Below, one piece after another: positions 31,969 to 42,308 of a stretch of DNA of 64,000 nucleotides. The notes beneath the pieces were generated by a model that did not search any database, was not told the origin of the DNA, and saw only the letters and a program-made list of their open reading frames with translations. Source of the DNA: Dinochytrium kinnereticum (lineage: Eukaryota > Chytridiomycota > Chytridiomycetes > Chytridiales > Chytridiaceae); assembly GCA_027604005.1 (NCBI GenBank), contig JADGJT010000003.1, positions 135,498 to 199,497 of the forward strand. Direction: 5' to 3'. The position numbers and the translations under genes were made by a program. The first letter of the stretch is position 1; each line of letters starts with the position of its first letter.

Positions 31969-34900
31969 TCAAGGCCTGGCAGTGGGTACCGTAATGGCAA
32001 CGGTCGAAGAAGCCCCAACCGTGGTCGGCAAAGAAGGAGGAGTCAAGCAAGCCCCACTCTTGCAAACAGGTGCAACAATCAACCCAACAATATCCAAAGG
32101 CTTCCAAGTGAGTACTCCAAGGCCAGCAGCCTCACCAACAATCTCAACGTTTCCAATTGTCACAGGAAGCTTGGAGGGGTACCCTGCCAAATTGTAGTCG
32201 TAGGTGAAGACTTCGGCGTAGAAGGCGTCAAAGGCGGAGCCGAGGGAGGTGAGGGCTATGTCACCGGTGGTAATGGTCGCGCCGGCTGCGATAGAGAAGG
32301 AGGTCGTCGAGACAGCGGTGGCGATGGCGGTGTTTTTGTAGATGAGGGAGAAGGAGAGTTTCCGGACAGTGACGGCCGCAGTAGAAATAGTGTTTGAGAT
32401 CTTGAGGGCGGCGGTCTTAGTCTGAAAGGTGGGAATTTTGGATGTAAGCCTTTTTGTTGTTGATGCTACCGCCAAAGCGATGATTGAATCACTAGAAGGG
32501 GAATGACAAAGATCACAAGAAAAAAAGGAAGAAAACGCACCACGTCATCAGTTCCGGAAAGCGAGAACGCCGAAACGCTTGGAGAGGCAGAAGCAACCGA
32601 GCAAGCCCCACTCTTGCAAGCTGGAATAACCTCCACATTCTCAGCAGCAGGAGGCGTCCAAACCGCGACCTCATTAGGCCACCCCTGAACAACAGCATTG
32701 ATAGTAATATCGCTCACGTCCAGCTTGAGGTCTGTGTTAAACTTCTTGTCAACAAAGTTGTAGGTGAAGAGGGTGTCTACAAAGGCCTGGTAGTCAGGGG
32801 TGGTGGTGATAGCGAGGTTCGGCAACGAGAAGGGAGTGGTCGAGCTGGGCATCAGAGGACCGTTGTTGCCAAAGTTCGTGTTGGAGGTACCGACGACCTT
32901 CCCACCGTATTTGAGGGTGAAGGCGAGACGTCGGACGCGAACGGTGCGGGTGAGCTTGTTCAAGAGAGCGATATCAACCGTCTTGGCCTACAAAAAAAAA
33001 AAAAGGGAGTCGCCAACCATTAGCAAGTCTGCTCCACTTCATAATAAAATAAGGTGTAGGTGGGGACACTTACAGCAGCCGAAAGCCCGTTAACAGTCAC
33101 AGCGTTGAACTCAGGCGCATCAGGGGCAACGAGGCAAAGACCAGTCTGGCAATCAGGCACAGCGGCAACCTGCTTAACATCCTGGGGATTCCAAACCGAA
33201 ACCTCAGGCTCGTTTCCAGCAACGATACCCTCAATGTTGATGGCGCCAACATCAACCTTCAAGTCCTTCTGGAAGTCCTTGAAGAACCAGCTGTAGGTGA
33301 ACAGGCTGTCGTAGAAGGTTTGGTAGTCGGCGGTGGTGATCAGAACAACATTTTCGGTAGTGACCGTGGAGGTAGTGCCGGCGGCAAGCGTGAGGGGGGT
33401 GGCAAAGGTCTTGGATCCGGTGCCGATGACCTTACTGTTGTAGGTGACGGAGAAAGCGACCTTGGAGATCTTGACGGCGGAAGTAAGCCTGTTCCTAAGG
33501 GTAAGCTTGGCAGTCTTGTCCTGTATATTTTCTCAGTTAGATCACAAAATAACAACAAAAAAATAAAATAAAAAGGACGGGAAAAGGCAATAAAGAAAAA
33601 ACAAAAAAAAAAACAAACAAAAAACGGAACACTCACAGCATCAGCCTCAACACCCGCAAACGAGACAGACGAAACAACCGGAGAAAGCGCAGCAGCCTTG
33701 CAAAGACCAGACCTACAATCCGGGATAGCCGCAACGGCAAGCACGGCCGGGGGGCTCCAAACCGACACCTCATTATCCAATCCAGTCACAACGCCCTCGA
33801 TACCAATCGCGCTCACATCCACCTTCAATCCAGTGTTGAAGGTGTTCAAAGCGGAGTTGAAGGTGAACAGGGAGTCGTAGAAGGCTTTGTAGGCTGGAGT
33901 CGTGGTCAAGCGCATGTCAGTGGTAAAGGGATCGGCACCGGTTGTCGGGAGGACAAGGGGGGTCGCGAAGGTTGATGAGGCGGTGGCGATGATCACGTTG
34001 TTGAATGAGACGGTGACGGAGAGCTTTGACACACCCACAGTTCTGCTAAGCCTGTTCTTCAAAGAGACAGTAGCGATCTTGTCCTGTAGTTTGTTTGCTC
34101 AATTAAAACCCTAACCCACATCAAAACAGCCAAACAACTAAAAAAGAAAAAAATAGATCAGAACAAACCTCAACAGCTTTCACACCCGCAAACCTAACCC
34201 CACTAACAACAGGAGGGAGCCCAGCAACCGTGCAAAGCCCAGTCTGGCAAGCAAACTTGGCCTCCAAGTTCTTCACATCCGGCGGAGTCCAAACAGACAC
34301 CTCAGGCTCCAACCCCCTAACGATTCCATCAAATCCAATCGCAACAAAGTCAACCTTCAGGTTAGGGTTAAAAGTCCCCGTGGCGAAATCAAACGTGAAC
34401 AACGAGTCGTAGAAGGCCTTGTACTCGGGTCTAGGGATCAGAACGAGGTTGCTCAAGGTCAGGGCTGAGCTGGCTTGGAGGGAACGGGCAGTGGCAAAGG
34501 TGGAGGTGGAGGTCGCAATCGTGTTGCCTTCAAAGACGACGGCAAAGGTGAACTTGCTAAGGGCAACCGTTTCGGCGATCTGGTTCGTCACGACGACGGT
34601 GGCGGTCTTAGGCTGTAGGTGGAAAGAACAAGAAAGAAGAGAAAATAGTATAAGCGCTAACTCGATCAACTTCTTAACAATGCAAAAAGATCTCAAAAAA
34701 GTACATACGGCAGCGGCAGAAACACCGTTAAAGGTCACCGTGCTCACGAGAGGAGGCTGGGCAGCGACAGTGCACAATCCCGACTTGCAGTTAGGCACGG
34801 CATCCAAAGCTTCAGTGGCAAGCGGGTTCCAAACAGAAAGCTCGGGTTCAAGACCCTGAACGACACCTTCAAAAGTGACAGAAGTAAAGTCAATTTGCAG

Positions 34901-37900
34901 GTCAGTCCTGAACGAGCTAGTGACGTAAGAATAAGTGAAGAGGGTGTCGTAAAAGGCCTTAAAGTCCGCGTTGGGGGTGATGACAAGTTCAGGAGAGACA
35001 GTGCCAGAAAGGGGAAGGATAATGTTGGCGTCAGCGGTGAGAGACGTGGCGATGACCTTGCCGTCAGGAGTGGTAACGGTGAATCCAATCTTCTTCAAAA
35101 CAACGGGCCTGTTAAGCTGGTTCTCAAGGGTTACAGTGAGCGTCTTGGGAAGCGAGGCCTTAAGACCAGAGACAGTCACAGCCTTGATAAGAGGGGTGTC
35201 CTTAGCGACAGTGCAGAGACCAGTCTGGCAATCAGGAACGGCAGGCAAACCCGAAACCTGGGGAGGAGTCCAGATCGACAACTCTGGCTCAAGCCCCTCA
35301 ACGACTCCCTGAACGTTGATGTTTGTGAAATCAACCTTCAGCCCAAGGTTGAACGAGTTGGTGACGAAGCTGTAGGTGAAGAGAGCGTCATAAAAGGTCT
35401 TGTACTCGCCGGTGGGAGTGAGCAGAAGGTTAGGGATAACGAAGCCAGCATCGGGGGTGGCAGGAGCAGGGAGGACGAGAGGAGGGTTGAAGGCGGTAGT
35501 GGAGGCGGCGATGAGAATACCCTCGTGAATGACGCTGAAACTCAAAGAGCTGAGGGCAACGGGCTTGGTGAGCTGGTTCTTCAGGGTCACAGTGGCAGTC
35601 TTGTCCTGTTTTGGTATTTTTTACCGTGTCAAGAGTAGTTTTAGAGATGGTTCACAAGCAAAGCTAGAACACCCCACGACTTACCGCCAAAAAGGTCACA
35701 CCAGAGAACTTGACACCAGAAGGCAGAGGGGGGAAAGGAGCCGCCGTGCAAAGACCGCTCCTGCAATCCGGTTTGACAACAACACCAGCCACATCAACCG
35801 GATCAAAAGCAATATTCCCAGACCCATCCAAACTAGTGACGATTCTGATGGCAGTGAAATCCAAAGCAGAGTCTGCCTTAAAGGCCTTGGTATCATAGTT
35901 GTATGTGAACAAGTCCTTGTAGAAAGCATCAAAGGTGGTCTTTCCGGCGGCGATCGGGGTGAGAACTACGTCGGTGGTGTTGAGCGAGGAACCAGGAGCC
36001 AAGGCTAAGGCAGGGGAGAATGTGGTGGTGGAGGTTGCGATGGGGACACCATTGCTGGTAACGGTAAAAGTAAGGCGGGAGACTACCATGCGGTTAGGGA
36101 GGGGGTTGGAGAGGGTGACAATGGCGGTTTTGTCCTGTTTCAAGGCTGGAGGTTAGAACCAGGTCTGAACTGCAAAGGTAAAGGAAAAATCGACCGATAA
36201 CACGATTAAACTTAAAGTGAACTGTACCCACCATGGAAGCCTTCAACCCGGCAACAAACACGTCCTTCACAAAGATGTTTGGGGTGGGAACATTGAATCT
36301 CAAGGTGGATCCAAGGCTGAAGGTTTTGAAGGTGTCAACGAGGGGTGCAACAGTGGTGGAGGTGTCCTTTCCTTTAATGGTGATGGGGACATCGGTGTTA
36401 CCCCGAATGTAGGCCGTGAAGAAAGCAACGGAGTTGACATCAACGGTCGAGGGAACCACAAAGAAAGAGGCGGTCTTTACGGCAGGAACGGTTGAGGACA
36501 AAGACACCGAAGAGATCACGACTGATTTTTTAAAGGTGGAGCGGCGCGTTAAAAGACACGTTAAACAATAAAAAAATTCAAGCAGTGAAGATTGAGTCCA
36601 GCTTACCCCTTCCAATGGTGGTGGTGCCAAACGAGACGTCGAAAGTCAAGGTTCCGATGTTGTTAAGCTGAACAAGCGAAGATCCGACAGGCAGCGACAA
36701 GGTGGATCCAAACCTGAGCTGTCCATTGTCCACCCCGTTGAACCTCTGCTCAGCTGTGAAGGCAGCCCCAGGGAAGTTACCCATTCCCTGGAAGCTCACC
36801 ACTCGGTTCATGACAATCTGATCAGCGCAGAACTGCAAAAGGCCGTTCGAGAAGATGGTGTCCACACCAACCGTGCCGGTGACGGCGATGCTGACGGGGC
36901 CATTGACGGTGACAAGGTTACGAAGCAGGGTGGGCATGGCAGGACGCTGGAAAAGGGACAAGCCGCCGGGGAGGTTGAACTGTGCCTGCTTGGAGACGGT
37001 GGTGATGACGGGGACATTGGAGTCGCGGCCAAATTCATAGGCGCCAGCGGGCGAGTTGGCAGCGCCAGTGTTCACCTGGAGAACGATGGTCTGATGGGAA
37101 GGAAAACAAAAGTGTGAGAAACGGTATTTAATTTATCGGGATATTTTTTGGGGGTGGGAAGGGGATGTCCGTGAACCCGTCGCCGATGGTACGTTCCTTT
37201 CGTCCTATCAGTTTGCCCTCAAACCGCCAAAGGAGAGCAAGAATCCGCTCCCGCTGGCGGCATATGTGTCTCTGACGAGTGGTGCTGCTTATATCCAGAT
37301 CAAAAGTCCACAAGCTACAATCTTCAGCTATCACCATTTCAGACGGCGCATAATATCCAGCGGTTCGACAGGCCAGTGATTCAGTCTCTGCTTAAGACTC
37401 ACCTGGTTCACATTCTGATAGAACATGGTTGCCTGGTTTACAAGACTGGTGGGGAAGACAAAGCCCTCGACGATTGAGGCCGAAATGACGGGGTTCGGGG
37501 AGGTCGCAAAGGATAAACGAAGGTCGGTCATTGAGAGGGATGAGACGAACATCTGCGAGTCGGAGATGACACGGGGCAGGGTCTTGCAGTTTGAGGCCAG
37601 GGCTCTAGGGGTGAGTGCATTTTTCCGGACAGTAGGAGGGTTGATGAATAGACGGTTGGCCAGTGCCTTGTCAGTCCTCTTGATCGTCTTGAGGAGCTCG
37701 AAGAGCTGCTTGTCGTTGTCGAGATCCCTGAGGGAGAAGTCACGGTAGAGGATGGGTCGTTGGGCCACGGGGATGGTGTTGATCTCTGACTCTTTACAGG
37801 TTGGACGGACCCTTCCGATGGCCTTGAGAAAGTGAGATGAAGGAGAGAAAAGGTTAGTGGAGGGGAGGAAGGGGGCGAATGGGCGAGTCAGTGAATGTTT

Positions 37901-38093
37901 AGTGAGGAGTGGGTGAGGGTGAGTGAGAAGAGCAAGGCAAAGGCAAGGTTGGGATAGGGCTGATGGTGCGGATGGGAGAAACCATCAAAGGCAAAGATGG
38001 GGGTTTGCTTGCTGTTCTTACCTCAGCAGGGGAGGGGACGGTGGACAGCACCAGCAGCAGCAGGGCGGCGGTGAGCGATGAGAGCAGCTTCAT
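31969..38093 (-). CDS. Secreted DUF3712-type protein with eight tandem repeats
   Basis: Eleven exons in coding order: 38093-38022, 37822-37403, 37090-36607, 36521-36232, 36134-35685, 35605-34709, 34612-34169, 34083-33637, 33520-33074, 32987-32541, 32421-31969; 1616 residues. Exon 1 is exactly the signal peptide (MKLLSSLTAALLLLVLSTVP). Residues ~25-420 hold two more divergent modules of the fungal DUF3712/LEA2-like beta-sandwich type. Then come eight ~150-residue repeats, each starting (D/P/A/T)KTA-x-V-x-L-x-N, with FYDxLFTY in the middle, a WxPP/WNP element, and a C-x-[ST]-G-x-C pair near the end that probably forms a disulfide. No C-terminal membrane anchor. Probably a cell-surface or vacuolar structural protein; function unknown. 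Confidence 0.85.
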
Positions 38094-38627
38094 GGCCCTT
38101 GTTTGTCGTTGGGGTGTTGTGGAGGGGAGGTGCGGTGTCTGTCTGTCTATGTCGCTGATTTATTAATAATTATTTTAGGCGGAAGCTCTTCCTTCTATGC
38201 TATACGGGCAAGGGGCGAGGAGAACAGAGGGAAAGAAATGTTGCGTGGGATGGATGGCAGATGGCAGTGGACGATGGATGGATGGGTGAATTGGATGGTT
38301 GGAGAGGTGAGATGAACTGCCTTTCATTTTTCACACCAGCTGTGTTCCCTGTGTATCACTGTGTGTGGGACAGCCTGTCTTTTTTTTCTTACCCCTCGAC
38401 CAACGGCTTGTCCCTCCCTTCCCTCCCTCCCTCTCCCTCCCCCTCCATCTCCTGTTTCAATTGTTTGAATTTTACATATTATTATGCATTATTATTTATT
38501 TTAATTATTTTTTATTATTATTTTATTATTATGTATTATTTATTATTGCAATTATTTTATTTATTATTATTTTATTATTTTTATTTTTATTCCCTAAAAA
38601 CCTCCTTCCTCCTTCTCCTCCAATCCA
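38094..38627. other. Intergenic, low-complexity
   Basis: Divergence is lacking here: it lies upstream of the DUF3712 gene and downstream of LRGUK, both on the minus strand. It holds TGGA-type repeats near 38265-38300, a CT-rich tract at about 38410-38450, and a nearly pure A/T tract listed separately. No gene is supported. Confidence 0.6.
38466..38595. repeat. A/T-only low-complexity tract, ATT-rich
   Basis: About 130 bp made almost entirely of ATT, TTA and related trinucleotides, immediately downstream of the LRGUK stop codon on its strand. Confidence 0.85.
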
Positions 38628-41320
38628 TCAGTCCTCCTCGCTGTACCCCTCCCAGTACTTCCGAAGGCAAAACTCCTTCAATGTCTGGTACGCCCGCTCC
38701 GCATCATCGTTCATGATCTCAAGATCAAAAAACCCTCCGCCTCCACTGCACACCCCACTGCCCTCGCCCACACCCAACCCTTCAAGCTCCCGCGAAACCT
38801 CTCCAGCCTTAGCCATCCACTGTCTCACATCATCCTGGATGCTCCTCGTCAATGTAGTCGTCGGTGCCGTCTGCGCTCCCGCGCAATGGAGGCTCTCAAC
38901 GCTGCTGACGTTCACAACATCCGTCTCCTCACACCTCGTTACCGTATCCACGTGGTCGCCACCGAGTCCGGGTGTGTCGTGCCACATTTTGGGGGCGTCT
39001 GGGGACGCGTCGGCGGTCTCAGATTCGATATCGGCGATGGACGGCGTTGGCTCTTGCAGAGATAAAGGCATGATGGTGGTGGTCGTGGTGGTGGTGGTTG
39101 GCGCGGATTGGGGAATCACTCGCGATTTTTTGGGGCCGGCTGAGCGGCGCATTCTATCTTCGAGGCGTTGCTGAAGGATGTCCAGAGATGGAACCGTGAT
39201 AAAGATATAATATGGCTTTAAGTGTGATCGCTTGAGAGCGAGAACGCCCTGTTTACAAGCAACGAGAAAGGAAGAAAAGCACAGATGGAAAATGAGGTTT
39301 AGTAAGAATCCAAAAGACTGTATTCTATTTCTTCTATCATGCCTCCCTTCTTTTTCGTTTCCTTTTCGCACTCACCTCAATCTCCAAATCCATAACACAA
39401 ACCTTACCCTCCTCCGTCACCCGATCGATAGCATCCACACTGGTCCCATACAACTGGCCGAACAAATTCACCACCTCCAAAAACCTCCCCTCCTCCACCA
39501 TCCCCTCCATCTCCTTCCTCCGAACAAAATGATAATGCACCCCATCCTCCTCTCCAGCCCTCGGCCTCCGAGTGGTATGTCCAACGCTCACCCCATAAAT
39601 ATGAGGAAACTCTGCAAGCAAGCGTCTCGTCAAAGTCCGCTTTCCAACCCCATTCGGACCACACAACACGACTGGTCGCAATCGTTCCGCTCGTATCAGG
39701 TCCACGGCCTTGATTCGAGCGTAGAGACGCGTGTGGCGTTGAAGGCGTTTTGCATGCTCGTGAGCTGCGACAACCATCGCAGGGGGGTTGTGCCGGTTCT
39801 GGGATGACACTTTTTCTTCGCAGGTGACGGGGAGGGAGTCGAGGATCACCAGACGCGGAACACGATACAAGATTGAAAGACGGTAACCGCTGCCGATTCG
39901 AATTGACTCGTTAAACCCATCATCCTGTCCCACATCATCTTCTCCTCCTCTCTGCAGGAGCTTTTGGAGGGGGTTCCCGCGGATCACAAGCTCGGTTAGC
40001 ATGGGGAGGCCGGCGATGCGTTCAACCTCTTCAAGGGAGTCTAGTTTGTTGGATTCTAGGTCGAGGATTCTCAGCCATTTGTGGCCTTTGGTGGTAACAG
40101 CGTCGAGGCTGGGTTCTTGGGGGACGATGATGCCTTCCAGTGAGAATATAGCGTTGCGGCCTACACGGAGCTCGGCGAGAGAGGTGAGGTTTTCGACTCC
40201 TTTTAACGAGGTGAGGATGTTGTTTTCCTTGATGTTCATGTGGTGTTGTATTTTTTTGGTGAAGTTTGGTTAGCTTTCTCCAAGATGCCCGACCCGATAT
40301 TAAAAGAAAAGAAAAGACAAGAAAAGAAAAAGCAACCACTCACCAACCCCAAAACCTTCACCCTTTCCCCACCCACCAAATCCACCTCCCTAACCCGATT
40401 CCCCCTAACACTCAACTCACACAACCACTCCAGCCTCCCCAAACCCTCCAGACTCTCAATCTCATTCTCATCCAAGCAAAGCCGCTTGAGAAATCGATGC
40501 ATTGACAGATCAGGTGCCTCTTGGAACCGATTGCGTGAGAGATCCAACTCTTGCAGGTTGAAAAATGGGGTCGAGAGCTCCGTTGTATTAAGGAGGGGGA
40601 ATGTGAAGTGTGTCAGGTTGTTATTGCTGGCGTCGAGACGGACGAGGTGGCGGAGGGATTGGAGGGGGGTCAGGTCTTTTTTTTTTTTTTGTTAGTTCGT
40701 TGTTCTCTCTTCCGGTTAAAGAGTGTTTTGGCGTGAATGATGGTTGGGAAGAGGAAAGGCAAATGATAAAAACAGATAGGAGGAGACCAAAACCACCAAC
40801 CAGTCAAATTATTCCCTGAAATGCACAGTGTTTGAAGGTGTACATAATCTTTCAAGAACGATATATCCTCCAAACCGGCGTTCTAATTCCCACAATATGA
40901 AAAATAATTAAAGAAAATAATAAAATCTCTAGACCCCCCAGACGTGAATAGAAAAATAAAAATAAAAGGAAGCAGAGCCTCCACACTTACCGGCACCCTC
41001 AAATTGAGAAAAACAACTCCCCTCCCCTCCCCAACTCCAACCCCAACCTCCGAAAGTCCCCTCCTCAAAACATCAAAATCCAAAGGCAGCTTCTCCCTCC
41101 GTCTCTCAACCTCATCACCTTTCTCAACAGGCTCCGCAACAGTCGTCTCCTGATCACTACCACCACTCTCCTCAGGGAATTCTTGCCCAGGGGCTGAAAC
41201 GGTGATGGGTGGAGGTGAATCGGTGGACGGAAGGATTTGACTTTGCTTTCGTGAGGGAAGGTCTGATGGTGGGAGACTTTGCTTGCGTGGTAGGGGTTGC
41301 TGGGAGGATGAGGTGAGCAT
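38628..41320 (-). CDS. LRGUK-like protein: leucine-rich repeats plus guanylate kinase domain
   Basis: Five exons in coding order (41320-40991, 40882-40801, 40675-40344, 40227-39376, 39248-38628) give 738 residues. After a ~70-residue basic/Pro-rich start, LRRs of the SDS22 type run from ~residue 100 to ~350: LEDISFLKDYVHLQTLCISG, LTPLQSLRHLVRLDASNNNL, LQELDLSRNRF, LKRLCLDENEIESLEGLG, LRILDLESNKLDSLEEVE. The guanylate-kinase domain follows: VVLCGPNGVGKRTLTRRLL, GHTTRRPRAGEEDGVHYHFV, YGTS, MDLEIEGV. A ~120-residue low-complexity insertion precedes its last part, FFDLEIMNDDAERAYQTL. The P-loop has Arg where kinases have Ser/Thr. Animal LRGUK acts in sperm manchette and flagellum formation; a role in zoospore flagella is inferred. 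Confidence 0.85.
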
Positions 41321-42308
41321 TTTCGAAGGATGAGCTGGTTGGTAAATCTTTTTTTCGATGTGATACTTTTATTGGTGATGTCAAAAACACTGCGTGGTTG
41401 AGGTGAACGAACGGGTTCGTTGCTGGTCGCTGCAGCTGGAGGACAGCCACCCAGCCAAAAGGGAGGTAGAATTGTCAGTTTACGTATATCCGACAATTCC
41501 AACACTTTGTGAACATGACCTTTCACAACCTCCTGGAAACAGAGTAAGCAACATCTTCGCATATGAACTGCTGAATGTAGCGATAACGCTCTTAACCAAT
41601 TAAACCTAATCGATCTATTCAATTAAGAAAAAACCTCACTCAAAACACGTTCAGCAAAAAAAGACTCTTCATGAGCAAAGTGAGCGTAAATCTCAAAATG
41701 AGTGGATGGGAAGAAAAGAGGGGTCTTCCTTAGAAAATCAAAACAACCCAACGAGGGAGAAAAAAAATAATAAATAGAAAAAAGAAAGGTAATCGATTTG
41801 ATAAAACGTCAATTGTGGTTTGATGTGTGGAGGGTTAGACTTTTCTATCGGCATCTCTCTCAGTTTGTTGACTGTTGGCTGTTTGTTTTTGTGAGTGAAG
41901 GCGATTTGGGGAGGTTGGTGAGTCCTTCTCAGTTTTTACCTTTTTGTGATGTTACGGGCATTGGCGTTTGTGGTGGTCCAACGTTTTGATGTATGCTCAG
42001 GTTTCTGTTCAAAGACACATTTGTTACATTCTAACGACTCTGCCGTCGCTGCATCCTCTTTCTGTTTATTTTCCTTTTCATCACCATCGTCCTTAAACCC
42101 GATGGTCTTTTCTCCAAAGTCAACCCCACTTCGCACGGCGTCAATTACAAACAAGCTTTTATATCAAGTTTTAAACCAACGCCTTTAAGGCCAAACATAA
42201 CGTGTGCATTCCTCTCACCAGAACCACTTCTCCCTTAAACTTAGTACCCTTCTATTCCAATTAACAACTTCACTTACGATAGGACCTCATAAAGCCTGTT
42301 TTAAAAAA
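41321..42308. other. Intergenic, possible small minus-strand ORF
   Basis: Nearly 1 kb between LRGUK and the PUF gene starts (divergent), so both promoters must be here. On the minus strand, 42154-41936 is a 72-codon frame rich in charged residues (DDGDEKENKQKEDA) that could splice at a GTAAAA donor near 41940 to a short second exon near 41880. The evidence is too weak for a gene call. Confidence 0.4.

Noticed and set aside
34895..35638. 247-codon plus-strand frame inside the DUF3712 gene
   Set aside because: Shadow frame opposite strongly conserved repeat-coding exons.
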